From the NCBI GenBank assembly GCA_050331115.1, contig JBHJHD010000033.1, forward strand, positions 1 through 64,000: a stretch of 64,000 nt of DNA. Direction: 5' to 3'. The notes beneath the pieces were generated by a model. That model had not been told where the DNA came from. It worked only from the letters and a program-made list of their open reading frames with translations, and made no database searches. Source of the stretch: JBCCAG01 sp050331115. GTDB taxonomy: Bacteria > Cyanobacteriota > Cyanobacteriia > CAKZMO01. The stretch's first letter is position 1. Every line of letters starts with the position of its first letter. Positions 1 to 8,967 of this stretch are shown here, piece after piece. The position numbers were made by a program, and so were the translations under genes.

Positions 1-99
1 AAGACTGCTCGTCTTTGCGTAAGCAATTTTAAGTACACCTGTATTTCAGAGCAAATTCAGATCAGCAAGAGGCCGCTGATAGAGCGAGTTTCAAGGGGA

Positions 100-173
100 T
101 GGACGTAACTGGACTCGAACCAGTGACCCCCACGATGTCAACGTGGTGCTCTAACCAACTGAGCTATACGTCC
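100..173 (-). tRNA. tRNA-Val (anticodon GAC)
   Basis: The complement folds as a full cloverleaf of 73 nt plus discriminator A: a seven-pair acceptor stem (GGACGTA with TACGTCC), a D arm with GCTC/GAGC, an anticodon stem CCACG/CGTGG around loop TTGACAT, and a T arm ACTGG-TTCGAGT-CCAGT. The anticodon is GAC, which reads valine codons GUC and GUU. No CCA end is encoded, as is usual in cyanobacteria. It stands alone on this strand, downstream of the S4-domain gene. Confidence 0.96.
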
Positions 174-246
174 AAGATAGAGCGATTGGTTTCGACAACC
201 CTCGCGGATACCCACGATAACACAGCCGAAGCCAAGACGCACGGCA

Positions 247-1026
247 TTAAACCAGTCGCGTTAAATTTACTCGGTAGCGCTCCTTCTTCGTTACGCCGAT
301 CTCCCCAATCTCTAGCCGCCCCTTGCCGCGAATCGCCACCAGATCTCCCTCGGCCAGCTGATGGCTCGGCTGAGTCACGTCGCGCCAGTTCACCCGCACG
401 CTGCCGCCGCTGATCAAATCCACCATCTTGCTGCGGGACATGCCGAACCCCGCCGAGGCGATCGCATCCAGCCGCAGCGATGCCTCCACCGTGGTCATCT
501 CCTTGCGCCGAGGCTCCCGCACCTTGAGTTCCCCAAGGTCAATGGGCTCCACTTTCACCGGCACCGTGCGTACCTGGGTAAGGCTCATCTGCAAAAACTC
601 CACCAGCTCCGGCACCACTACCGCCTGCGCGCCGCGATCGCCCAGCACAACAATGTCCCCCACTTTATCGCGCACGATGCCCGTCCCCAGCAGCGCCCCC
701 ATAAAGTCGCGGTGGGTGGCGGTATCAAACAGAAAGTTGCCGGCGATGCTGATGGCGATCAGCTCGACATGGGAGGCGTCAAGGGGGAGTTCAGAGCGGG
801 CAATGGCGAGGCGCTGGCGCTCTGCCTGGGGATAGCCGCCGCTGGAAAGGATATGGAGCTCCGTGAGCTGCTGAAACATCGCCTGGGCGTCCATCAGCTC
901 CGGCGGCGATAGAAAACCGGTTTGAACAATTTCCCAGGTGCGCAGGGCTTGCTCTGCCTGGTCGATCACGCGAACGGCGGTCTCGCGGTCTGCGACGGCT
1001 TTAAGCAGGTCATCTTTCGGTAGCAT
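247..1026 (-). CDS. Photosystem II S4-domain protein (YlmH-like RNA-binding protein)
   Basis: The 259-residue product matches the cyanobacterial and plastid 'photosystem II S4 domain' family. It has an N-terminal helical region, a central YlmH-like part with THRDFMGALLGTGIVRDKVG at about 104-123, and a C-terminal S4 RNA-binding domain at about 182-242 (LRLDAIAS...SRSKMVDLISGGSVRVN). Family knowledge suggests RNA or ribosome binding, with a link to PSII inferred from distribution only. The open frame runs a further 53 codons upstream, but that part has hydrophobic, non-homologous-looking sequence, while MLPKDD fits the usual family start. It is divergent from the decarboxylase gene, leaving about 360 bp of shared upstream DNA. 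Confidence 0.87.
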   Translation of the reverse strand: MLPKDDLLKAVADRETAVRVIDQAEQALRTWEIVQTGFLSPPELMDAQAMFQQLTELHILSSGGYPQAERQRLAIARSELPLDASHVELIAISIAGNFLFDTATHRDFMGALLGTGIVRDKVGDIVVLGDRGAQAVVVPELVEFLQMSLTQVRTVPVKVEPIDLGELKVREPRRKEMTTVEASLRLDAIASAGFGMSRSKMVDLISGGSVRVNWRDVTQPSHQLAEGDLVAIRGKGRLEIGEIGVTKKERYRVNLTRLV

Positions 1027-1385
1027 AGGAGTCGATAGGGCATACGCTGTAGATTTCGAGTATACAATCGAGGGGTTTGTAGCGTATCGCCACATCGTCA
1101 GGCAGACCCATGCGAATGCACCGAACAAAATCCACGGACTAGCCAGCTCGATGGGGTTAGCGGTTCTCGGCGTCATCTGCGTCACCGCCTATCTGCGCAG
1201 TCCCCAGCCGCTCACTACTGCAGCACAATCGCTCCTCCCAGCAGCGGAGCTAGGCATCGCCCTCCTACGGGCTGTCCACAGCCCAATTTACTGCACGGCA
1301 AACAGCGTCACGCTGCGATTTACCGTTTATCTCTCAAGCTTTATTTATTTGGAATAATAGGCAAACTGGCGATCGCTATACTTCT

Positions 1386-2597
1386 ATGAGCCACTCCGAT
1401 TCAAGTTTTTTACCCAATGATGGTTTGGCACGCGCCGTTGAGCTATTGCGTCAGGACCATCCTGAGAAGGTCGAGCTGCCCCAAACCTTCCCAGAGCAGG
1501 GCCTGGGGGAACTGGGCACCCTAGAGCAGCTCGCACCCTACGTCCTTGGGGACGCCGCTCGCCTCGACGCCCCCCATGCGATCGCCCACATGGACCCGCC
1601 CACCCCTTGGATTACCTGGGCTATGGCCCTGTGGAATGCTCGCCTGAATCAAAACCTGCTGCACCGCTCTACTGCACCCTTCGCCACGGAGGCGGAGCGC
1701 TTAGTCTTAGAATGGCTCACGCCCTTCTTCGGCATGGGTGGTGGACACCTATGCTCGGGCTCAACGCTAGCTAACCTGACGGCCCTCTGGGCGGCGCGAG
1801 ATGCTAAAGGCGTTAAGCGAATCGTGGCCTCAAAGGCCGCCCACATCAGCATTGAGAAAGCCGCCCGAATTTTGGGGCTGCCCTACGAGCAAGTTTCCAT
1901 CGACGCCGCAGGCCAGATCGACGCAGAGCGCCTGGGTAATCTTGCCGACGCGGCCCTGGTGCTGATTGCCGGAACGACAACAACCGGGTCGGTGGACCCA
2001 CTAGAGCTTGCCGGACAGGCGGCGTGGACCCATGTCGATGCCGCCTGGGGCGGGCCGCTGCGGCTTAGCTCGACCCATGCCCATCTGCTAGCGGGGGTCG
2101 AGGCAGCAGACTCGATAACGATTTCGGCCCACAAGTGGCTGTTTCAGCCCAAAGACTCGGCGCTCATTCTATTTCGGGAGCCAGATTTCGTCCGCGAGGC
2201 GATTAGCTTTGGCAGCAGCTACTTGGCTGACCCCAATGTTGGCGTTCAGGGCTCTCGCGGCGCTGCGGCTGTGCCACTACTCGCGACGCTGATGGCCTGG
2301 GGGCGCCTGGGCATGGCCGAGCGCGTTGACCAGACAATGACGATGGCAACCCGACTGGCCGAAAGACTCAGCGAGCGGGAAGATATTGAGCTTTGGGGAA
2401 AGCCCAAGACCGGTATCACGGTGTTTCGCTCTCGCACCTGCGCAACAGCAGAAATTCATCGGCGATTGCCGGAGGGCATGCTCTCGGTCTGCCGGGTTCA
2501 CAACCAGAGCTGGCTGCGTTCCGTGGCCGCTAATCCTCTGGCAAACATTGATGATATTTTGACGGCTATCGACGCTGCGATCGCGGTCTCGCGGTAG
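1386..2597 (+). CDS. Group II pyridoxal-phosphate decarboxylase family protein
   Basis: A 403-residue PLP enzyme of the group II amino-acid decarboxylase fold (glutamate, aromatic amino acid and diaminobutyrate decarboxylases). Visible landmarks are CSGSTLANLTAL at 123-134 for phosphate binding, His153 expected to stack on the cofactor, HVDAAWGG with Asp218 for the pyridine nitrogen, and SAHKWLF with Lys250 as the likely Schiff-base lysine. It is shorter than most family members (450-500 residues) at the C-terminal side. The substrate cannot be read from the sequence; aspartate, diaminobutyrate or an aromatic amino acid are possible. It is monocistronic, followed by about 620 bp without a recognisable gene. 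Confidence 0.82.
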   Translation: MSHSDSSFLPNDGLARAVELLRQDHPEKVELPQTFPEQGLGELGTLEQLAPYVLGDAARLDAPHAIAHMDPPTPWITWAMALWNARLNQNLLHRSTAPFATEAERLVLEWLTPFFGMGGGHLCSGSTLANLTALWAARDAKGVKRIVASKAAHISIEKAARILGLPYEQVSIDAAGQIDAERLGNLADAALVLIAGTTTTGSVDPLELAGQAAWTHVDAAWGGPLRLSSTHAHLLAGVEAADSITISAHKWLFQPKDSALILFREPDFVREAISFGSSYLADPNVGVQGSRGAAAVPLLATLMAWGRLGMAERVDQTMTMATRLAERLSEREDIELWGKPKTGITVFRSRTCATAEIHRRLPEGMLSVCRVHNQSWLRSVAANPLANIDDILTAIDAAIAVSR

Positions 2598-3218
2598 GTC
2601 TACCGGCTCGGCAGGGTAAATAGGCGTTCGAACTATGGCCTCGATAGCGATCGCAGTATCCTGATGCATTGAAATATTTGCGCGTCCTGTGCCTACAAAA
2701 TATGTCGTTTTGGGCCGACCATATTGTCTTCAGAAACAGGACCAGCACAATATATCGAAAGGTCAAATTTTTTTAACGTACTGCGGGCGAGGCGGTCGCC
2801 CTTCCAAACAGGAATAGCTCTGAAGATAAAGCGATCTCGAGAGTCTTTCGAGCGCTAAGACTATTGCTTTAGGTAAAGCCAGCGGGCGATGTAATTTACT
2901 TATCTTGGTACAAGTTAATAAAACGTCTTGTAGTTGTGGCTGCGTAGGGCACTGTAGCCTAGACTGACATTGAAACAGCTGATTCGCGTCAAATAATTAC
3001 ATAGGCTACGTCTTCATATAGAGGACTGTAGACAGTAGGTTCAGGTAAACTCAAATTAGTTTAGCAAGCCGCTTTAATTAACGATTGAGGTCGCGCTACA
3101 GCAGCTTTAGTGATATCCCTCAGCCTACAGCTTAGCTAAACGCTCCGAATCAAAGCTTTCTGATTTTAATCAATCCAAATTTAGCCAAAAACCATTTAAA
3201 AGCTCAGTGGTGATCAAT
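2598..3218. other. Long intergenic region, no gene recognised
   Basis: About 620 bp between the decarboxylase and the small zinc-ribbon gene. It is more A+T-rich than its neighbours and no reading frame looks coding. A short GC-rich inverted repeat (GGGCGA...TCGCCC, about 2785-2801) follows an A/T run but has no clear T-tract. The second half probably carries the promoter for the gene at 3219. No tRNA, tmRNA, RNase P or SRP RNA signature was seen. Confidence 0.5.
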
Positions 3219-3497
3219 ATGAAAGTAATCTCTACAGCTTCTACGCCGTCTCTACAGCAGGTAACTTCATTTAAAGAGGTTCTCCGGCTCCGTAGTATGC
3301 CGGCAGCTCAACACAGCACGGTACAGCCTGAAATAGATCAGCACGAAGCAGTGCAGCACGGAGCAGTGCAGCACAGATGTTTGTGCTGCTCCGACGTCCT
3401 GCTGAGGCACGTTCGCGCAGGCGAAATCTACTGGCGCTGCGGTAACTGTCATCAGGAGATGCCCGCACAAAAGCAGCTTGGAAGGCTGCAAAAGTAA
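3219..3497 (+). CDS. Small conserved cyanobacterial zinc-ribbon protein
   Basis: A product of about 92 residues. The N-terminal half is polar and low in complexity; the C-terminal 40 residues carry a CxxC pair, CLCCSDVLLRHVRAGEIYW, followed by CGNC and HQEMP. This spacing suggests one treble-clef or zinc-ribbon site. Similar short proteins ending in a cysteine-rich 'LLRH..GEIYW' block occur in other cyanobacteria as uncharacterised proteins; I infer membership from that pattern. The ATG at 3219 is preferred over two in-frame GTG codons at 3207-3212. The linker before the zinc site is a 15-base tandem repeat. Function unknown. Confidence 0.68.
   Translation: MKVISTASTPSLQQVTSFKEVLRLRSMPAAQHSTVQPEIDQHEAVQHGAVQHRCLCCSDVLLRHVRAGEIYWRCGNCHQEMPAQKQLGRLQK
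3336..3380 (+). repeat. Three-copy 15-base tandem repeat inside the zinc-ribbon gene
   Basis: Units at 3336-3350, 3351-3365 and 3366-3380 share the core GCAGTGCAGCAC at the last two junctions and encode DQHEA, VQHGA and VQHRC. The repeat keeps frame and leads straight into the first CxxC pair. The same core recurs in the histidine-kinase repeat near 46.8 kb. Confidence 0.85.
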
Positions 3498-3605
3498 GCG
3501 ACTCGCTAAGGGTAGAGCCATTAATATTCGGCAGGTCTGCTGGTGTAATATAAACCCGTTGTGTCAGTGACTCCGCCGCCAGGGCGAGCCACCAGGGAAA
3601 TCACT

Positions 3606-4181
3606 ATGGGCAAGCTATACGGTGAAATTACGCCAGCTCTGACGGCCTGGATTACAGCCCAAAAAATGTTTTTTGTGGCTACAGCTCCCCTCTCATCTGA
3701 AGGCCAAGTCAACTGCTCTCCGAAAGGCATGGACACCTTTCGGATACTGAACCCAAAGACGGTTGCCTATCTCGACTTGACCGGCAGCGGCATCGAGACC
3801 ATCGCTCACCTGCAGGAAAACGGCCGAATTGTATTTTTGTTCTGTGCCTTCGCGGGGCCGCCCCAGCTCGTTCGCCTGCACGGTACTGGGCAGGCCATAT
3901 CGCTTGATCACCCCGATTACAGTCCCCTCCGGCAGCGGTTTCCCGACTACCCGGGCGCGAGGGCCATTATTCGGGCTGAGGTAACGCGCATCAGCGACTC
4001 ATGCGGCTACAGCGTCCCGCAGTATGACTACGTGGGCGATCGCGATACTTTAACCCAGTGGACGAAGGCGAAGGGGCCAGATGGTTTAGAGCAGTATCGA
4101 CAAAACAAGAACGTCTCTAGCATTGACGGGCTGCCTGGCCTGATTTCGCCGGGCACCCCAGTCGATGATTCACCCCAGTAA
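3606..4181 (+). CDS. Pyridoxamine 5'-phosphate oxidase family protein
   Basis: A 191-residue protein with a split-barrel flavin/F420-binding fold typical of the PNPOx-like family: ITAQKMFFVATAP near the start, then VNCSPKGMD and YLDLTGSGIET, the usual phosphate-binding strand order. Family members bind FMN, F420 or heme; this subgroup is of unknown substrate. The ATG at 3606 (MGKLYGEIT) matches the family start; the 15 codons upstream in the same frame lack that match. It is followed 60 bp later by a convergent gene. Confidence 0.82.
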   Translation: MGKLYGEITPALTAWITAQKMFFVATAPLSSEGQVNCSPKGMDTFRILNPKTVAYLDLTGSGIETIAHLQENGRIVFLFCAFAGPPQLVRLHGTGQAISLDHPDYSPLRQRFPDYPGARAIIRAEVTRISDSCGYSVPQYDYVGDRDTLTQWTKAKGPDGLEQYRQNKNVSSIDGLPGLISPGTPVDDSPQ

Positions 4182-4241
4182 GCCCGTTATTTAATACATG
4201 GGCGATTGCCGGGCCTTCCTGCTTAAGCATCGAGTCAGCGC

Positions 4242-4970
4242 TTAGTCCGATGGAAACTCTTCCACATCAGCTTCGCCCAGCAGCGTCATTCGGTCCCCTT
4301 CAACCGACAGTTCCTTGAGCCGCAGGCGCATACCCTCAAGCTCAAAGTTTCTCAGGTCTAGAAGCTGTCTTGACTGCTCTAAGAGCGCCTGGGTCAAGTC
4401 TGAGGAAAACTCAGCCCCGTTGGCGTGCTCTACCTGCTCTAAGATCACCTGGTGATGGTCGGCGCTAACCTGGGGCATTGCCGTGAAGGCGGTCTTCCTT
4501 CTGTCTTGGTTGACCTCGACCCAGGCCGTCAGCCCCACCTTGCCGCTGTCCATTAGCTCAAACTGAACCCCCTGGACGTTGGCTTGGGCCGGCTGCCCCT
4601 CAATCGACAATTCCAGGCCCTGCATTTTTTGTTGAATAAATTTGGAATTAAACGCTCGGTTGATGTCTTCTTCCGTCAGCACTACCTGGGCTGACGCCTG
4701 GGTGGACTGCTCTAGCTTTACGTCACCAAACATCGTGCTCATGACGTCGAGGTCAACGGCGTTGGTCTGAAGGTGCATCTCCTCCATCCGCAGACCGTCC
4801 TTCATCTCCATGCCTTTCCCATCAATCTCGACGCTGTCAACCTTGCCTTGAACGATATCGGCAGAATCAGCATTGATATCGACGTTGACTTGGTCCGACT
4901 TGTCTAGCTGGCTCTTGATGCCAGCCTCAGCAAGATTACTTAGGGTTTCTTCGCCCAAATCCTTACCCAT
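4242..4970 (-). CDS. DUF2993 (LmeA-like) lipid-binding protein
   Basis: A 242-residue protein with the DUF2993 pattern: alternating beta strands with VDIxADSADIVQGKVDSVEIDGKG near the N terminus, LTEEDINRAFNS in the middle, and a C-terminal strand-rich part ending in an acidic tail. In cyanobacteria this family is abundant. In actinobacteria LmeA binds phosphoinositides, so a membrane-lipid role is plausible but inferred. No signal peptide is visible, so it may be cytoplasmic-facing. It lies between two convergent or tandem neighbours with no obvious operon. Confidence 0.8.
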   Translation of the reverse strand: MGKDLGEETLSNLAEAGIKSQLDKSDQVNVDINADSADIVQGKVDSVEIDGKGMEMKDGLRMEEMHLQTNAVDLDVMSTMFGDVKLEQSTQASAQVVLTEEDINRAFNSKFIQQKMQGLELSIEGQPAQANVQGVQFELMDSGKVGLTAWVEVNQDRRKTAFTAMPQVSADHHQVILEQVEHANGAEFSSDLTQALLEQSRQLLDLRNFELEGMRLRLKELSVEGDRMTLLGEADVEEFPSD

Positions 4971-5113
4971 GGGGTCCGTTTATCCTCAAGTGAAATGAAA
5001 TACTGGATGTAGCCTGGATCACCAGCGGCTACAGAGCTTAGTTTAGGAGACGGCCTCCGCCTGAGGTCCCTCCCAACGGCAGACTTTGGTAGCCGGTAGC
5101 GTACTGCTTTCGG

Positions 5114-6304
5114 CTAGGCAATACTGCCCCGCTTGCGCGCCTCTTTGTAAGACGTGCCAATGTTTTTGAGCCCTGCCCGAATCATCTCTCGCTCGAGTAG
5201 GCTAAAAAACTGGAGGCGATCGCCGCCGCGCACTACGGCCTGGTTGTGGGACTCGGCGAGGGCAACGGGGTAGCCATACCCCTTTTGCACCTGGGCCACG
5301 GTGAGGGTGAGGGCCCAGTCCAGCAGGTCGGCATCCTCGACCACCCAGGCGGGCATTTCGAGGCGGGCCACCTCTGAGCCGACGTGGAGATAGCAGAAGT
5401 AGATGTGGTGGTCGCCGTAGCGCCGCAGAATCGAGGCCCCACCTCGCCACAGGGGGCTGCGCTGCCCCGGACTGAGGACCTGGCCCCACAGCGCTGCGTC
5501 CCGCAGGGGAGAAAAGACCTGACAGGGTGGCTTAATTTGTCGGGTCGACGGGGTTTTGGCGCAGTGGCGCTGGCAGTCGGGCTGATCATAGGGGCAGGTG
5601 TGCAGCCGCAGGAAGTTGAGAGATTCGCTGCTGCGGGTGGCGCTGATGTAGCCGACGACGGGAATGCCCCGGTCTCGGAGCTGATCCCATGCGGCTAAGA
5701 TCGGCGGCAGCAGCTGATCCTGTGCGCCCTCGGGTAGGGTGTCGAGGAACCAGTAGACGAGAGAGCCGTCTACCATGGCCAAGACTGGGAGAGACGCCGG
5801 CTCAATCGCCGCTGCCAGCTCGCTCAGCACCACCGCCTCTGATACGGTGCGCCGATATCCCATCCACTCGTCTGTACGCACCCCCCACTGATGGGACTGA
5901 TAGAGATCTTCCGGCCGGTAGACCACCTCCGGCAGGCTGTCGAGCAGCGGATAGCGGCTCTGGCCGTAGTGCAGCGCGGTGCGCCCCACATTGATCAAGT
6001 AGCAGTAGGCGATTTCGTGGTGGCTGGGGGCAATTTGGGAGCCGTCGGTGGCCAGTACCGTATGGGCGGCGGGGGCCGCAGCGATCGCCTGGCGCAGGGT
6101 AAGGGGCTCGGTTGGGATGCCGCTGGTAAAGATTAGGCGCTCGTCCCACTCCTGCCGCAATTGAAAAAGCTCTGATTGGCGGGCGATCGCCTCGTTAAAT
6201 AGAGCCTGGGTGCGCTCAAGCCGCTTACGAGTGGCGGCAGACTCCTCGCTGAGGTGCTGGCCGATGTCGCGCATTTGATGGGCAAGCTTTGCAAGGTCTA
6301 GCAT
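5114..6304 (-). CDS. NurA-domain nuclease
   Basis: A 396-residue NurA-domain protein. The first acidic motif is ATDGSQIAPS with Asp87, the second is MVDGSLVYW with Asp179; these are the expected metal-binding aspartates of the RNase H-like NurA fold. A four-cysteine insertion (CPYDQPDC...HC...PPC) sits between them and the C-terminal part and may bind a metal. In archaea NurA works with the HerA translocase in end resection. No HerA-like ATPase is encoded in this window, so a partner must lie elsewhere or be absent. It is divergent from the CAP lipoprotein gene with 63 bp between starts. Confidence 0.83.
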   Translation of the reverse strand: MLDLAKLAHQMRDIGQHLSEESAATRKRLERTQALFNEAIARQSELFQLRQEWDERLIFTSGIPTEPLTLRQAIAAAPAAHTVLATDGSQIAPSHHEIAYCYLINVGRTALHYGQSRYPLLDSLPEVVYRPEDLYQSHQWGVRTDEWMGYRRTVSEAVVLSELAAAIEPASLPVLAMVDGSLVYWFLDTLPEGAQDQLLPPILAAWDQLRDRGIPVVGYISATRSSESLNFLRLHTCPYDQPDCQRHCAKTPSTRQIKPPCQVFSPLRDAALWGQVLSPGQRSPLWRGGASILRRYGDHHIYFCYLHVGSEVARLEMPAWVVEDADLLDWALTLTVAQVQKGYGYPVALAESHNQAVVRGGDRLQFFSLLEREMIRAGLKNIGTSYKEARKRGSIA

Positions 6305-6367
6305 AGGGTTGCGCCGCTACTCTCCGCCCTTAACAATACACCTCAACAATACAAACGTTTTACAGCT

Positions 6368-7018
6368 ATGTCTACAGTACCCCAACCCAACCTCTGGAAA
6401 CGCCTCAGCAAACGGCTTAGCGCCGGGGCGATCGCCCTTGCTCTGCTGGCCTGCTCGTCGCAGCCAGAGCAAGGCCCCACACCGGCAGAAGGCCCTACCG
6501 CAGGCTCGTCTGAGGCGACTGCGCCCAATTCCGCGTCCAATTCCTCGCCGGCTGGCGATTTGGGCGCTGCGGCGGGCAATGGGGACGGCGGCGCTGATAG
6601 TGAAGCGGGGGATGGGAGCGCTGACGCGGCGCTAGCCGCCCTGGAGGACTCGGTGCTAGCCCAGATTAACCAATACCGCCAGGAGCAGGGGCTAGCGCCG
6701 CTGGCGACGAATGAGGCCATCCGGCAGCAGGCGCGGCAGCACAGCAGCGCCATGGCTCAGGGCGAAGTTCCCTTCAGCCACGAGGGGTTTGAACAGCGGG
6801 TCGCGGCGATCGCCAAGTCGATAGACTACCGCAGGTCGGCTGAGAACGTGGCCTACAATGAGGGCTACGCACAGCCGGGTGAGCAAGCTGTCCAAGGCTG
6901 GCTAGAGAGCCCAGGCCACCTGTCAAACATTCGCGGAGATTATGGCCTGACTGGGGTGGGCATTGCCCGCGACGGGCAAGCCTACTACTTCACCCAGATA
7001 TTCATCCTGACCCCTTAA
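6368..7018 (+). CDS. CAP-domain (SCP/PR1) lipoprotein
   Basis: A 216-residue secreted protein. A basic N terminus and hydrophobic stretch end in a lipobox LLAC with Cys29 as likely lipidation site. Residues about 30-85 form an Ala/Gly/Ser/Pro-rich acidic linker. Residues about 95-216 form a CAP domain: INQYRQEQGLAPL, ARQHSSAMAQG, FSHEGFEQR, SAENVAY and a C-terminal YYFTQIFI. Bacterial CAP proteins are usually extracytoplasmic and of unclear activity. The product would sit on the outer face of the plasma membrane or the periplasmic side of the outer membrane. Confidence 0.85.
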   Translation: MSTVPQPNLWKRLSKRLSAGAIALALLACSSQPEQGPTPAEGPTAGSSEATAPNSASNSSPAGDLGAAAGNGDGGADSEAGDGSADAALAALEDSVLAQINQYRQEQGLAPLATNEAIRQQARQHSSAMAQGEVPFSHEGFEQRVAAIAKSIDYRRSAENVAYNEGYAQPGEQAVQGWLESPGHLSNIRGDYGLTGVGIARDGQAYYFTQIFILTP

Positions 7019-7041
7019 TTCGCCCTGATACGGCTGGCAGC

Positions 7042-8376
7042 CTAAACGACCGGAGCGCGATGGCTTGACCCATTGGGTGACTCGCTAGGAGCCGATTGAG
7101 GGGACTGGATCACCTGGGAAGATAGGGGCTGACACACCTCCTCAAACAGCGCCGTAATGTAGTCTACCTTCGAGTCCCAATCAAAATGTTGAGATCTGAT
7201 GCGCTGCAGGCCGGCTTGCCCAAGCCGCGCCCGCAAATCCGGGGACTGCCCAAGAATGACCATAGCGCTTGCTAGTCCGTCCACGAACTCGTTGGGTGTC
7301 GTGGGCGTGACCTTGATGCCGCAGGTCGAATCGACGATCATTCCCGGTCCGCCCCAGTCGGCGGCGATCGCAGGCCGCCCGAGGGCCATCGCCTCTAGGA
7401 CCGCGTTTCCGCAGCTTTCCCGCAGTGAGGGCATTACAAAGGCATCGCAGTCGGAGAGGTGGGCTTTCAGGGTCTCGTGGGGCATCCAGCCCAAAAAACT
7501 GACCTGATCCGCAATTCCCAGCGCCTCAGCTTGCGCCTCAAGGGTTGGACGCATCTCGCCATCGCCGATGATGTGGAGCACCGCATCGAGGTCTCTGCAG
7601 GCGAGCTTGAAGGCATCGAGCAGGTAGTTGACGCCCTTCCAGTCAACTAGCCGTCCCGTATAGACGAAGCGCACAGCATCTCCAGCAGTCCGCGGGCTGG
7701 CCTGGTCGGGATTCCAAATTCTCAGGTCAACGCCGCACTCGATAATGCCCTCATGAACAGTGCCGCGATATCCTCTGGGCAGCATTTCTTTGGTCCTGCG
7801 ATTGGCGACTAGAATATGATCTGCCTTTCGCTTACCCGGCATCCAAAAATGCGCAACGCCTGCTAGCATCTGACTCAGGGCCATAGTCCACCGCGTCACG
7901 GCTGAATCCAGCTCAAAATTTGGCGGGAAAGCCATACCGCCGCTGAGGGGGCCTACAACCACGGGCACGCCTAAATTGAAGAGGGCGCTAGCAATAAGGG
8001 GAGAATTCGGCGTCGGCTGAAAGACGACCTGAATGTCTTCGCGCGAAACTAACGCCTTAACAGTTTTTCTAGCGCTGAGCTGAAAAATTATATTGATGGC
8101 AACGCCAAATACAAGCTCACGGAGCCGAGTCGGCATCAGGCGAGCAAGCTTCCATAGGAAAATTTGTAGGCGATTGTCTTCTACAAAGCTAATCTTCTCA
8201 AATTGGTCGGGTGGCAGCTCCCTCCGCAGCTCTTCCCTAACCCGGCTGTGGCAAACCAGCCAAACCGAATAGTTCCTCTGCTGGAGCTTTTCTAGGTATA
8301 CAAATATTTTTTGGGCCTCTCCACCCATAACCTTAGATATATTTTCTACAACCAAGGCAATTCTTAGGCCGGGCAT
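7042..8376 (-). CDS. Glycosyltransferase family 4 protein
   Basis: A 444-residue GT-B glycosyltransferase. The C-terminal nucleotide-sugar half shows FVYTGRLVDWKGVNYLLDAF, LHIIGDGEMRP, and the donor-binding block ESCGNAVLEAMALGRP with the GT4 E-x7-E pattern. The N-terminal half begins MPGLRIALVVENISKVMGGEAQKIF, typical of an acceptor-binding Rossmann domain. The sugar donor and acceptor cannot be told; exopolysaccharide or lipopolysaccharide assembly is the common role. It stands alone, with a long upstream region and no neighbouring polysaccharide genes. Confidence 0.88.
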   Translation of the reverse strand: MPGLRIALVVENISKVMGGEAQKIFVYLEKLQQRNYSVWLVCHSRVREELRRELPPDQFEKISFVEDNRLQIFLWKLARLMPTRLRELVFGVAINIIFQLSARKTVKALVSREDIQVVFQPTPNSPLIASALFNLGVPVVVGPLSGGMAFPPNFELDSAVTRWTMALSQMLAGVAHFWMPGKRKADHILVANRRTKEMLPRGYRGTVHEGIIECGVDLRIWNPDQASPRTAGDAVRFVYTGRLVDWKGVNYLLDAFKLACRDLDAVLHIIGDGEMRPTLEAQAEALGIADQVSFLGWMPHETLKAHLSDCDAFVMPSLRESCGNAVLEAMALGRPAIAADWGGPGMIVDSTCGIKVTPTTPNEFVDGLASAMVILGQSPDLRARLGQAGLQRIRSQHFDWDSKVDYITALFEEVCQPLSSQVIQSPQSAPSESPNGSSHRAPVV

Positions 8377-8967
8377 TCGTCTGACTCCTGCAAGTTAGAT
8401 GTGTCGCTCTTGTTTGGTCGCCGCTGTAGGCTTGTAATATAGCTCTGCCAGGCAGGTGCCCAGTTTAGTCTTAGCCAGGTCTGCTGGGACGATGCTTTTG
8501 GATTTTGAATGCACCTATTATCAAACGTATCTAATTACGAATCAGATAGCCTAAAGACTGCAGTAAACTTTACTGAGTTTTGATGGCGTCATGATGTTCT
8601 TTAAATCGTTCTATATAAGTCTTTTGGTTAGGGCCCCTTGGCTGGAATCGCTGCGGTATGGGCACTCTAAGCACTTAGAGGATGTTTGAAAAGCATTGGT
8701 TAAAGCGTTATGCTCCTGTTTCACCCCCTTAGTCCTCCTACGCCCTGCGGGCAGGCTACGCCAATGTAAAGGGGGGAAATTGGGTTCTCTCCCTTTGCGA
8801 GGGGGAGCTAGAGGGGGTAATGCAGAACTTTTGATACTTTTCAAACGCCCTCTTATGCAGATTTGCTCAAAAATAATTCAAGTGTTAAGCTACTTTGCCC
8901 ATTCTTGAAACTGAACTTTCATTTTCACTTTAAGTAAGGATTCACGCCGCGATTAGGAAATTTAGTC
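8377..8967. other. Intergenic region with a MITE-like element
   Basis: About 590 bp between divergent genes, more A+T-rich than the coding DNA around it. It includes the small repeat element described separately (8724-8818). Promoters for the glycosyltransferase (leftward) and VOC gene (rightward) should lie at its two ends. No convincing coding frame was found. Confidence 0.55.
8724..8818. repeat. MITE-like palindromic repeat element
   Basis: About 95 bp bounded by imperfect inverted ends: it opens with ACCCCCTTAGTCCTCC and closes with GGGGGAGCTAGAGGGGGT. Inside is a short hairpin with direct copies of CTACGCC on each side (8738-8762) and G- and C-runs that pair. Elements with such 'CCCCCT...AGGGGG' ends and a 'GCCTGCCCGCAGGGCGTAG' type core are scattered through many cyanobacterial genomes. 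It carries no coding frame. Confidence 0.65.

Noticed and set aside
361..912. 183-codon rightward open frame across the S4 gene
   Set aside because: His/Arg/Ala-rich shadow of the S4 coding strand.
1027..1185. 53-codon extension of the S4-domain protein with a hydrophobic stretch
   Set aside because: Not homologous to the family; MLPKDD is the usual start.
8724..8818. CRISPR-like array
   Set aside because: No regularly spaced identical repeats with unique spacers exist in the window; this is an inverted-repeat element.
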